Of a DNA stretch of 64,000 nt, positions 1 through 9,213 are shown in pieces. The position numbers were made by a program, and so were the translations under genes. Source of the stretch: Notospermus geniculatus (taxonomy: Eukaryota > Nemertea > Pilidiophora > Heteronemertea > Lineidae). The number at the start of each line of letters is the position of its first letter. Position 1 is the first letter of the stretch. The notes under the pieces are model-generated. The model did not search any database, was not told where the DNA came from, and saw nothing but the letters and a program-made list of their open reading frames with translations. Where the stretch lies: NCBI GenBank assembly GCA_002633025.1, contig NMRB01001532.1, positions 77,639-141,638 of the forward strand. The letters run 5' to 3'.

Positions 1-395
1 TTTGTTTATTAATTGTTTCGACAACAACTTAACTTCACACGCTAACACCAGGCGGCAGCAGCTCCTGGTCAAGCCGGGCAAGAGCGGTACCATACAGACG
101 AGTCCAACAGCGTTGGGTCAGTCGACTTTAAAAACACCCCTATTACCGCATTGAGATCCATGCCTCTTAATCGTAAGCAGCCAATCAGACATCGGCCCAG
201 GAATGGACAGATGGTAAACTCTACTACGAAATCACCTTATTATCATATGAATACCGATGAAAGCATGCGCCTGGGAGAGCACTGCTCTGTGAAAAAACCC
301 TATTGCACAGTTTGGTAGGCTACATGTAGTCAAGCGCGCCAACCAGTCGACCACCGGGCTTCCTTGTTTGGCATAATGTTGCATTTTCTTTACAG
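1..395. other. 5' edge of window, intron 1 of PLAT-PAN copy A
   Basis: No coding exon is recognisable here. Bases about 295-365 match, on the minus strand, the tRNA-like SINE head that also lies directly before exon 2 in copies B (about 9,600-9,690) and C (about 17,720-17,815). The last 30 bases form the pyrimidine-rich acceptor (TTTTCTTTACAG) of exon 2. The signal-peptide exon of copy A is presumably upstream of base 1. Confidence 0.5.
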
Positions 396-3300
396 GAGCG
401 GGTAATTTGAAGCTAACTACATACACGACCAATTGCGATGACTGCGGTGCAGACGGGGCCATATACGCCGATGTCACCGGTGAAACTTGCAGCATTTTGG
501 GTTTTAAAATAAATAAAGCTGCTCATGATGATTTCCAACCCGGCAAGTAAGCAGTCATTTTAAAGAAGTCCTATGGAACCGCTGTCGATAGGGGTCGGGA
601 ACACTACCGATTTCTGAGTAAAACAAATTCATGTTACATTTTTGTGTTTATAAATATTCATCATCAATCAAAGTAAAAGGACAGCAAGTTGTCCTTAATA
701 TCTCAAAAACCACTGACGCTACAGCAATGGTATTTGCACCCAATCTATAGCAACATGTTGGGCATAGAACCATGGTGTTTTGCCAAAAATCAATTTTAAT
801 TAATTGAGAGAAAAATGACATTTTATAAAGTCACTTTTTTGACAATTTTTGAAAAATCGTCCGATTTCAAATTTTCTTTCTTCATTATATTCAACTTGCC
901 TGACGGACCAACATCTGCAACTTATCCTTTTTAGAATCTCAAGAGAAAATGCCTTTTTTGGCACTTTTTAGCAAAAATAAATCCCACTCACACATTCATC
1001 TGGAAACACCTCTGGGACAGCCCCTCTTTAGGATTTTATACTCTGAAGAGCAGGCCTAGGGCAGTTCCAGTTCAGTTCTCACGTTATGCACCAAATGAGA
1101 AGTGACACTGACTTCAACCCATGTCTGTTCAGTGCAAAACCTCATCAATACCATGAATTGGCTTTTATTTGTAAAAGGACGTTACGTCATACTGCCAATA
1201 TAACAAGGGTCTTGGGAGACCACAGGTTTTGTTGATCACTGTCTGTTATGACAACAAGATTCCCGAATAAGAGGGGCTGTCCTAGAGGTGTTGTCTGTTT
1301 GACTGTTTGAGTGGGATTTATTTTGCTGAAAAATGCAAAGAGAGGCACTTTCTCTTGATATTTTAAAAGGGAAAAGTTGCAGATGTTGGTCAGTCAGGCA
1401 AGTGGAATGTAATGAAGAAAGAAAATTTTAAATCGGACGATTTTTCAAAAATTGTGAAAAAAGTCATTTTACAAAATGCCACTTTTCTCTTAATTAATTA
1501 AAATTGATTTTTGTCAAAACACCATGGTTCTATGCCCAACATGTTGCTAGAGATTGGGTGCAAATACCATTGCTGTAGCGCCAGTGGTTTTTGAGATATT
1601 TAGGAAAACTTGCTGTCCTTTTACTTTCCTACAAGAGTGTACATGTAGCCCTAATTAATTCTTGTGTACCGCAATTGTGACGGATAGGACTTTGCTAATC
1701 AACAGATTGCCTGAAATATTTTGCTTTGTGAAATTGTTGTGCTCTGTACGATGACGAACCGATTTTTGTCCGTACACGTAAAATATTTTTGTCATTCAAT
1801 AGAAATAAATTGCTCATTTTTTTGTTTTTTTACTCCGCATTTTTCATTCGAAATAAAAGTCACAAAATGGAACGGCTATGTGAAAATTTAATGAGTGTTA
1901 ATATAATTATTCCACTTTCCAAATCAGAAATGGCGAGTTATGTGCTGCCCTCTAGTGTAGCTATGACACCAATTCCATCTTCATTGTAGGGCAGACACGT
2001 ACATTCTTGACGTCACATCCTGTCAAAATGGCATAGGGAAATTAAAGTGGCTGCAGTTGCGTTCCGATACGACTGATCTGTGGTCGTTCGACAAGGTCTG
2101 TATTTTTGTGGTGGACACGGTACCGGTACAACGTTTCCTCAACGTTTCTCCAATATACATGTACGTACATGTGCATGTACATGTACATGTAATGTATGCC
2201 CCAGTTTCTTAGTGAGTCTGGTTGTTCATCTCGGTCTCCTAAACCAATTCTGTATGGTTTCGACGAAACTTCGCAGGTCATTGCAAATTTACATGTAGGC
2301 CTAGGCTTATCTAGGGGTGTAGTCAGCTGAAAAACGAAATTTATAATTTAGAAATTGTGAATTTCATGGGCCGCGAAATCATTCTTAGTGTCACTTTTGA
2401 CTGAGGCGATTAATTTCCTTTATAGGTCATTCTGACGGACGTGCATCAGACAGTATCCTACACTGCAACATGTCCAAGTCAAACGTGTTACCTCGCTAAA
2501 GGTAAAATGCATCAGCCGAGTACCAGAAGATTTACAGCGGAGTCTACAGGTGTGTTAAAGGTCAAGTTGTATCTCAAAATTGACTACAAAGATTATTACT
2601 GAAGTGTGTATGAAATACACATATTTTGCTTTTTGTTTCATCAAATTCGGATGAGTAGTTTGGAAGATACAGTGGAACACATGTATGTGTGTGAAAATGC
2701 CAGTGCTGTTTTCCGTACAGTACGGAACTAGCCAGCGTCGAAAATGTTAATTTATGCGTGATGTCATTGCAGGAATGAATGAAATCAAACTTAATCCATC
2801 CAATGTGTAAACTCCCTACGCAGTTGTGTATCGCGCCCCCTTCGGTTTACCGCTCTCCACAACTGCTTAACTTGGATGTGTTCGCCGCGGTTGGTCAACA
2901 GATGGCATCAGGGCATGGCGCGAATTTTACAGCCTATCAGCACGCTGCTTTCAGAACTATTTGGCCCGTTGGCAACGGATGTTCTTGTGCTACCATGGCT
3001 ACGAACCGCTCGGCCAATGAAAAAGTGTCTCAGGCCAGCTTGGTTACCGGTTGCTCGGTGCTCTCATTGGTCGACTCGCTCAGCGCCATCTGTTGACCAA
3101 CCGCGGCGAACACATCCAAGTTAAGCAGTTGTGGAGAGCGAGTAAACCGAAGGGGCGCGACTCACAACTGCGTAGGGAGTTTATCCAATGTGGTGAAATA
3201 AATCACTTCCGTGAGGGATGCCCGAGCCGTCAATTCGAACACGAGTTATAAAGTCACGTGATTTATCATGTCACTTGACGGTCGACTTTTTTCTGCATTA

Positions 3301-3581
3301 CAGAGAATGGGCCGAGGAATACCGCCATTGCCAACTTCGAAAAGAATTATAGCGGATTTAGCGGATCGCTGCTAGAAAGCACTTATCAGGACTACCCTGC
3401 GTGTGCCATAAAATGTCTTGCCAATGCACTCTGCAAGGGTTATCATGTCATTTGCGTCTCCGTTTACGAACTCTGCAAATGTGACCTGTACAAAGACACC
3501 ACTCCAGTTAGCAAAACAGTTCCTCCTCATGAGTTTTATTTTCTGCTGCGTGTTGATGTCGAATTGGTCATGTCGCAGTAA
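396..3581 (+). CDS. Secreted PLAT-PAN protein, copy A (exons 2-5, 5' partial)
   Basis: Four exons are visible: 396-546, 1990-2095, 2426-2549 and 3304-3581. Their phases chain correctly (2, then 0, then 1, then the stop TAA at 3579-3581). Exons 2-4 encode a PLAT/LH2-like beta-sandwich: a GADGAIYADVTGE strand, DDFQPGK, then GKLKWLQLRSDTTDLWSFDK and VILTDVHQ, which fits the PLAT pattern GTDanVyv..G, F..G..D, L..l.l, W.ld.V. Exon 5 encodes a Cys-rich PAN/apple-like segment (ACAIKCLANALCKGYHV, then CKCDLYKD). PLAT domains commonly bind lipid or protein at membranes and PAN domains bind protein or carbohydrate; the role here is inferred only. Exon 1 (signal peptide) must lie upstream of the window. 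Copy A is the most diverged of the three copies: exon 4 is 3 bases longer and exon 2 is variable after CSIL. Splicing is my reconstruction, supported by three paralogous loci. Confidence 0.72.
670..1628. mobile_element. Foldback element with arms of about 350 bp
   Basis: Bases 670-1040 are the imperfect reverse complement of about 1265-1628. The outer ends read AAGTAAAAGGACAGCAAG and CTTGCTGTCCTTTTACTT, and the inverted pairing runs inward to the GGACAGCCCCTCTTTAGG region. It sits in intron 2 of copy A, has no coding capacity, and is absent from the equivalent introns of copies B and C. Confidence 0.75.
1629..1989. other. Intron-2 block conserved in all three PLAT-PAN copies
   Basis: About 300 bases before exon 3 of copy A match the positions before exon 3 in copy B (from 12,531) and copy C (from 19,789), starting at TGTGA(T/C)GGATA and running through CAATAGAAAT. 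There is no open reading frame. It is probably ancestral intron sequence, though a retained regulatory element cannot be excluded. Confidence 0.5.
2155..2196. repeat. TACATGTA-type simple repeat
   Basis: An alternating run of overlapping palindromic TACATGTA and GTACATGTGC words in intron 3 of copy A. The word is scattered across the whole window, for example 9,535, 34,410, 36,600 and 43,185. Confidence 0.6.
2808..3183. mobile_element. Foldback MITE with 9-bp target duplication
   Basis: A 376-bp element with near-perfect inverted arms of about 110 bp. It begins TAAACTCCCTACGCAGTTGTG and ends with the complement. It is flanked by a direct repeat TCCAATGTG at 2799-2807 and 3184-3192. A 9-bp duplication with long inverted ends is typical of Mutator-like (MULE) elements. 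The long reading frames across it are products of the palindrome. It lies in intron 4 of copy A and is absent from copies B and C. Confidence 0.8.
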
Positions 3582-3600
3582 CTAAAAAATTAATCTAAAG

Positions 3601-3720
3601 CACCACGGTATTGCCACTTTCTGTCGACAGCCGGCGCCACCGGTACCATTCTCCAATACTGTAGTTAAGCCTTTCACACCAGTGTTGGAGAATGTATGAT
3701 TACACTACAATGCACGTAGT
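3601..3720. repeat. Dispersed repeat ('CACGGTATTGCCACTTT...' family)
   Basis: About 110 bases containing a TTCTCCAATAC...GTTGGAGAATGTA short inverted pair. Related copies are at about 14,870-14,985, 22,735-22,845 and 30,165-30,285. It is non-coding and probably a short mobile element; three copies follow or sit within the PLAT-PAN genes. Confidence 0.55.
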
Positions 3721-3900
3721 AGCATGTGTAGTTTACCAAGTCGTCAACAGAGGTCTCCCTTAACGCGGGTAGTTGTAACGCAGGATTGGGAAGCAATACT
3801 GTGGTCCTTTAACCCCTAAATTATGTTGTATTTGAAAAATAGTACATAATTACATGTACATCGTCTACGAAGCATTGTTGTGTCATGAAAGTGACCATTA

Positions 3901-4046
3901 TAAAAATGGCACCCGGAGTGCAGGGCGGTAGAGCGAAATGTCACCCCGAGAAAGCCATGTTGCCCGAGGCGCCAGCCGTGGGCAACATTGCTTTCGAGGG
4001 GTGACATTTCGCTCTACCGCCCTCCACTCCGGGCACCATTTTTTTA
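3901..4046. mobile_element. MITE hairpin
   Basis: Inverted arms run from TAAAAATGGCACCCGGAGTG to CACTCCGGGCACCATTTTTTTA, with the GGCGGTAGAGCGAAATGTCA block repeated in opposite orientation. It is flanked by TATA-like bases and has no coding capacity. Confidence 0.75.
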
Positions 4047-4247
4047 TATTGTACCGAAAGTCATCAGAGAGGTTTTCGTGGCGTGTTTATTGTCACTCAA
4101 ATCCGCAGTGTGCCGCACCATGTAATGTCGATGCGGACGTAGATGAACGCACGACACTGAATAAAAATATGACGCAGATTGGCACCGTTCGCTTGTTCAC
4201 TTCTTTGAAATTGTGAGCTTAACTTGCGATAAGTTTGGGCCATTGTG

Positions 4248-4489
4248 TTAAAGGAGTCCGACGTCCAAGTTGTAAACAAACCAGTTTGTTTACAAACAGT
4301 GGTCGGCAAACTAGTTTTATTCCTTTGTGAAGGTGGCAGCACCAGTAGCGCCCCATGATCGTTAGACTGGTGCCCGGTCCAATGCAACTCACTCACGATA
4401 TTCCGACAATAGGTGGCAGCACCGCAGGCGTCGCGTGGATAGAGAACCAGTGAGTGAGTGTTTACAACTTGGACGTCCAGCTCCTTTAA
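4248..4489. mobile_element. MITE, TTAAAGGAG family, copy 1
   Basis: It begins TTAAAGGAGTCCGACGTCC and ends GGACGTCCAGCTCCTTTAA. The interior carries GGTGGCAGCACC segments. A second copy in reverse orientation lies at about 49,542-49,800, sharing terminal and internal sequence. The TTAA ends suggest a piggyBac-like or similar origin. Confidence 0.75.
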
Positions 4490-4739
4490 GGAATATGTTA
4501 ACAGTTACCCCATGCTGTCGATGATCACAAACGCTGACAATATTGACTGGTATTTCGGCGATTTTGATTGCAAAACTGCCGTGGGGCCGTCTCAACGGAA
4601 GCATTTTGCGGGAAAACATTCCAACGGGAAATATTTTCCGGGCGAACATGCCTAAATGTCCACCGCTCACGTGACTGCTCTCGGCCAATCGCATTCACGG
4701 AAACTTACTTGAGGTACGATATGACTATTTAGGCATTGA

Positions 4740-4965
4740 TGTCCCTCACTTAGATGGGGTCATTTTTTAGCATTTGCGAAGGCAAAGGACAAAGCACCAA
4801 AGCTGACTGTCCCATACGACGGACGTGTCCAGCTACTAAGCCTGATTCCCATATGCATATCATTCAATTTTTTTCACCATTTTCTCGCCGCTCCGTTCAG
4901 TGTCTCTTTAGCAGTAAATCTACAATCAGATTGAAGTCGCTGTGCAACAACTAAAATAAATATAA
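4740..4965. repeat. Shared 3'-flank block of the PLAT-PAN units (copy A)
   Basis: The stretch from CCTCACTTAG...GGGGTC to TTCTCGCCGCTC...TTTAGCAGT...ATTGAAGTC matches about 17,150-17,420 and 24,690-24,930, and part of 38,480-38,690. It includes a SINE-tail-like motif (GCATTTGCGAAGGCA). It is non-coding. Confidence 0.5.
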
Positions 4966-5134
4966 AAAATGAAAATAAAAATTAAAAATAACTTAATGAC
5001 AAATACCTGTAAGAATCAAATGACAGTTCACAGAAGGACTCCTAGTGAGAGTAAATGGACTCCGATAATACAAATTATCATCGCCAGGATTGACTTCATT
5101 ATTCGTGTTCATGCTCAATGCACAGATCTATTAG

Positions 5135-5590
5135 CCCTGTTTACACTACATAAAAACCCGCGTCTCACCCGGACTTTTTCTGTTTACACCTGTTAAAAGC
5201 GCGGGTCTAATAGACCCGGGGATGAAAAGTCCGGGCTTTTTGAACCCTCCGATTTCGAAGGGTTTTTGAAGGGCTTAAATTTAAACCCGCGTCTCCTGCG
5301 GGTTTTTTAAGTAGTGTAGACGCAATAGACCCGGGCTTTGTCTAGTTCTTGAACACCGCGACAGGCGGCGCGTCTTGTGGGCATGCGCGGTAAAAAGCCA
5401 GCACTCCAATTTAGCGCCTCCTCTTCGTGAAGAGTGCGTGCCAGTAGCGACCCTATCGCCGGGCGTAGCAATTAAGTTCAGCTAGATTTTAGTAGTGTAG
5501 ACGCTCGCCGGGTCTCAGGCGGGTTTTTTTCAGGCCCGGGCTTGACACGGGCTTAAAAAGCCCGGGGATTTCTATGTAGTGTAACCACAG
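5135..5590. mobile_element. MITE, TTACACTACATAAAAACCCG family, copy 1
   Basis: The ends are TTACACTACATAAAAACCCG and GGATTTCTATGTAGTGTAA. It has a GC-rich interior with CCCGGG words (ACCCGCGTCTCACCCGG, AGACCCGGGG). Relatives are at 27,688-28,247 (split by an insertion), 63,445-63,680, and a partial copy ending at 19,786. Confidence 0.75.
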
Positions 5591-5797
5591 CTATAGTTCG
5601 ATATTCAGGAGATTGAAATTTGTGCATGAATGCAAAAGAACAGACATGGAGAAAAAAAATATCGAACTTGTTTGTCTTAAAGAAAATACATGTAGATTGT
5701 AAAGTTGCTGCTACACATCCTGAGAACAGTAACCTGAAGAATGAACACTGCATTCTCGACTGTTCATATTCTATGCCCATATCCTGTCTAATCTTCT

Positions 5798-6027
5798 TAC
5801 TCTAAATTCCCACTTACCTGTCCCATTCCTGAACTAGGAAAAAATGACTAAATCCTGAGTTGAAGATAACGGGGTGGAGTATGGCCAGAAAGAGTTATGT
5901 CTTGTCCACTAACTTGTCCCACTCCCGAGCCTGGCAAAGAATGATAGCGGTGCGATATCTTCAACTTAGGATTTTGGTCATTTTTCCCCGAGTTCAGGAA
6001 TGGGACAGGTAAGTGGGAATTTAGAGT
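5798..6027. mobile_element. Foldback MITE
   Basis: TCTAAATTCCCACTTACCTG at the left mirrors CAGGTAAGTGGGAATTTAGA at the right, with further inner pairing of TCCTGAGTTGAAGATA. About 230 bp, no reading frame. Confidence 0.8.
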
Positions 6028-6050
6028 ATATACTCTAGTTTACAAAGTAC

Positions 6051-6160
6051 CAGGGGCCTGTGAAAGTGACTTTAAGATAATGGTACCTTTAACCAAATGG
6101 AAAATGCATTGAAGTTAATGGTACCATTAGCTTAAAGTCACTTTATGAAACAGGCCCCTG
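6051..6160. mobile_element. MITE 'CAGGGGCCTG', copy 1
   Basis: A 110-bp hairpin pairing AAAGTGACTTTAA...GGTACC with GGTACCATTAGCTTAAAGTCACTTT. A second copy is at about 34,493-34,605. Confidence 0.75.
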
Positions 6161-6683
6161 GCCACTCCAGGAAAATGCCACGAAGCCACATGACAGGCAC
6201 CAAACCACTAGGCATTGGTTGCGAGAAATTGTTTACTTCGGTCGGTAGAGGTAGGATTAGGTAGATTAGGAAATCAATGGGAATGTCACATTTCATTTCA
6301 CCAAGGTCAGTTTCTTTATGACATTTTAAAGCGAATCGATAGCGGATTTTGTAAACACAAAATTCAGCCAATCAAAATGCACGAAAATGTCTTTGTTGAC
6401 ATTCTGGAGAGGTTTGTTTACATTTTTTTGCTGAAAATTCGTCCCCTTTCAAATTCTATTTCTAAATCAAATTTTTTCGCTTTCGATTCGCTTTAAGAGT
6501 ACACAGGGTGTGTTCAAAAAATGCTCGCTTCAATGAATTGGCCCTGAAGTGTGACATTCCCATTGATTTCCTAATCTACCTAAATTCTACCTCTACCTAC
6601 CGAAATGAACAATTTATCTCAACCAATGCCTGATGGTTTAGCGCCTGTCGTGTGACTTCGTGGCATTTTCCTGGAGTGACCAG
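6157..6683. mobile_element. Foldback element with a nested MITE
   Basis: The outer arms pair CCACTCCAGGAAAATGCCACG with the complement at 6,660-6,680, and the CAATGGGAATGTCAC blocks also pair. Inside lies a second inverted element (about 6,327-6,496) beginning AAAGCGAATCGATAGCGG and ending CGATTCGCTTTAA, whose relative is at about 47,402-47,580. Confidence 0.75.
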
Positions 6684-6710
6684 GTACTTTGAATTCAACT
6701 TCAAGAGGAG

Positions 6711-6890
6711 CCACGGTGGTGTAGTGGTTCGGGCCTCCGGCTAGCGGTCAGCGGTCAGAGGATCCCGGGTTCGAATCCCGCTGCTGGCGTGAGACTTTGG
6801 GCAAGTCTCTTTGCCTCACTGGCCTCTCTCCACCCAGGTGTATAAATGGGTACCGGTCGGAAATGCTCAGATTGTAGCGCATGATGAGGA
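6711..6890 (+). mobile_element. tRNA-derived SINE, 5' part
   Basis: The tRNA-like head has an A-box (GGTGTAGTGGTTCGGG) and a B-box (GGTTCGAATCC), followed by a body shared with minus-strand copies at about 29,050-29,335 and 59,930-60,309. The SINE is interrupted: its expected continuation (CTCATCTGAGTTCTACTGAAAGG) reappears at about 7,866-7,953, and its end (AAACTTTTAACTTTAACTTA) at about 8,560-8,580. The intervening DNA is nested insertions. Confidence 0.75.
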
Positions 6891-6924
6891 TTAAAGGAGC
6901 ACGGTATGCGATCTCCAAGAGGTG

Positions 6925-7512
6925 TTTTCCCTCTCGACGTAGATACACTCCTTTCGCAGTGTCTTCTCACTCATACCTATCGTTCATAGACACTGCTTAC
7001 AATGGCCCGATCCCCGCCGATTTACCGCATGGTGGCAGCACTAGTCAGCGGCCAAATAGCGCGGGAAACAGCGCCGGCGTTGCTCCCAGCTTCGGCCTGT
7101 TCAACAAGATCAATCACTACAAGCAGAATAATCTCGTATAGAGCGCCGTTATCCACTTCTTTAGCGATGTTTCAAAACAAAAAAGGCACGAGCTAAACAC
7201 TGAAAAGTGCAAAGTGACACTGCATACTGGACACGGCGGGGCGCCAGCCATTGCTGTTGTTGTAGACTAGTCGTGCTACGTCATAATGCAACTGTCCCAT
7301 ATAAAATGCTTTCCGACGAGTGACCAGTCTGCCGTGGTTGTCAAGGACGCTGACAGTGAACCAATCAGAAAATGTTTCATGTATTTCCTTAGTTACGCAA
7401 ACGCCCTCTAGTGGTAAATCGGCGGGGATCGGGCCATTGTAAGCAGTGTCTATGAACGATAGGTACGAGTGAGAAGACACTGCGAAAGGAGTGTAGACGT
7501 AGAGGGAGTCAC
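6925..7512. mobile_element. Foldback element inside the SINE
   Basis: Inverted arms of about 120 bp. The left arm contains CTTTCGCAGTGTCTTCTCAC and the right arm GTGAGAAGACACTGCGAAAG, continuing through GGCCCGATCCCCGCCGATTTACC. The open frames reading across the arms are products of the palindrome. Confidence 0.75.
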
Positions 7513-7619
7513 TCTAGCGGCAGCAATACAAATTACAAAGATCAATTACAAAATGTACGAAATTGAGCCATTCGCCAACAATGTATAGTCCCTGGGGTTG
7601 GAGAGAGGCGTGGTGGTGC

Positions 7620-7790
7620 CGGTGTAGCAGTAAAAAGTGTCCCCCTGTAAAAAGTGTCCACCTCTATTGTTGAATGACGGAATAAGCGACATGCGTATAG
7701 AAACCAATTGTCAGAGATTAGAATGTAACAATAGGATCTTTTGTTCCACGGACAGTTTTTCCTAGGACATTCTTTCCCTTCACACCGGCT
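7620..7790. mobile_element. MITE 'AAAAAGTGTCCCCCTGTAAAA', copy 1
   Basis: A block running from GTAGCAGTAAAAAGTGTCC to GACATTCTTTCCCTTCACACC. Other copies lie at about 28,048-28,222 (same orientation) and 45,970-46,137 (reverse). Short TATTGTT...AACAATA pairing is visible inside. It is non-coding. Confidence 0.65.
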
Positions 7791-7949
7791 GTCGAGAAAA
7801 AGTGGAAATACCGTGGTCCTTTAAAGACTGACCTACATGTCTTTCCAGAAAAGTTCACTTGTCTCATCTGAGTTCTACTGAAAGGTTTCAGGATAGACTG
7901 GGGTTAAAGTGTGAAGTCGGATGACACCTCTACCGCTGTTGATATCAGA

Positions 7950-8562
7950 CTATACACGCTTCCTATAAAACAACAGGAAGTGACGTAAATGGAGGAGCTG
8001 CCATGACAACCATGCAAACATGGAATTTCACTTTCCCACGGCTCACTGATTTGGACGCAGTTTCTTGGTAGGCCTAGTTTTTTAGATCAATGTTCAGGTT
8101 ATGGTTGTCAAGTACTGACATGTAATTCAATGACACGTTAATTGAGTGTGTTGTTTCATTTCTTTGATGAATACAGAGCGGAATTCGTCGACGTCATGTC
8201 ACCGTCATCACTCGTTTGGCATGCATTGCATGAAGCACTGCAGTGCCAGTGCATGAGTGCACGTGTAACCAAGGTAACTTAGGCCAACTCGGCTGAGGTT
8301 GCCAGTAGGCTAGCGCCGTGCTAGGCTTAATGAATGAAGGCCGGGACGAATTGTAGGCATGAGATGCGCAGGCTAGGCCTACTATGTAGGCCTACTAGGC
8401 CTACACGGCTGGGCCTACCGGCGGTAGGTCGTGTATGAAGGCCTAGGCCTGCGTCCATGATCATGATCAGCAGCAGCAAATCCTCCATTTACGTCACTTC
8501 CTGTTGATTCGAAATCTATTAAAAGGGGGCAGCACAATTATAGGAAGCGTGTATAAAACTAA
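7950..8562. mobile_element. Foldback element splitting the SINE 3' end
   Basis: The left end has ATACACGCTTCCTATAA and AACAGGAAGTGACGTAAATG. The right end has CATTTACGTCACTTCCTGTT and ATAGGAAGCGTGTATA. The interior (8,340-8,460) is unusually dense in AGGCCTAC words. The SINE tail resumes immediately after the right end. Confidence 0.7.
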
Positions 8563-8770
8563 ACTTTTAACTTTAACTTAGTCATATTAATTCTGCGCTG
8601 AAATCGTTGTTATCCAACACCTGGAGCCACTACATTAAGGTAAAGGAACTCATACCACTGACAACAAAGTTTCTACATTATAAATTATTCCACACTCAAA
8701 CACACATCCTCCAACATCTCGCGCGTGAATTTAATTCAAACCCGCCATGTTTCTCCGCGGAAGGAACTAA

Positions 8771-8780
8771 TATAAAAGGG
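8771..8780 (+). promoter_or_regulatory. Candidate TATA box upstream of PLAT-PAN copy B
   Basis: TATAAAAGGG is the best TATA-like element ahead of the copy B start codon, but it lies about 440 bases upstream. It would imply a long 5' leader, possibly containing an intron (AAGGTAATT at about 9,014-9,022 resembles a donor). Weak support. Confidence 0.25.
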
Positions 8781-9037
8781 GGACACAAGAGAGCCTCTCG
8801 ACTGTCGGCGCTGGGTCGGAGGCTACGTACTAAGTGCGCTGTGTCTTTGTTTGGTAGGCTGTGTTCATCGGAACTAACTTTTGAGGAGTGTTTTTACGAA
8901 CAAAATCGATTTTCTCTTCAAAACGAGCATATCGCGTTTAGTCTTGCTGCTGGTGTGTTGATCAATATGGTAGCAACAATGTTTTGTTTTCATGAGGCGG
9001 AACAACAAGAAGGAAGGTAATTTCTAAAAGGCATTTG

Positions 9038-9177
9038 GTTAGAGTTAGGACGGGACATCAGACGCGTTGGAGTTAGGACGGGACATTAGACGCGTTGGAG
9101 TTAGGACGAGACATCAGACGCGTTGGAGTTAGGACGGGACATCAGACGCGTTGGAGTTAGGACGGGACATCAGACGC
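9038..9177. repeat. Five perfect-phase 28-bp tandem repeats in the copy B leader
   Basis: Five consecutive 28-bp units (starts 9038, 9066, 9094, 9122, 9150). Each contains GAGTTAGGACG and ends with CAGACGC, with one or two substitutions between units. The array stops 36 bases before the ATG at 9214. It could be 5'-UTR or a promoter element. It is not seen in the visible parts of copies A or C. Confidence 0.9.
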
Positions 9178-9213
9178 GTTGTGTCGGTACCTGAGTGGAG
9201 CACCAGCAGTGTA

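Noticed and set aside
2779-3124. Two overlapping + strand frames of 82-105 codons
   Set aside because: They run through the arms of the palindromic MITE at 2808-3183 and share no protein family features.
6711-6790. Functional tRNA gene
   Set aside because: A- and B-boxes are present but the cloverleaf is not complete and a non-tRNA SINE body follows; the same applies to 29,260-29,337, 38,885-38,970, 53,385-53,450 and 60,240-60,309.
8607-9020. 137-codon + strand frame upstream of copy B
   Set aside because: No domain features, starts in repeat-derived sequence and has no homologous frame in copies A or C; more likely leader or promoter DNA.
9038-9177. CRISPR-like array
   Set aside because: Repeats are head-to-tail without spacers, in an animal genome.
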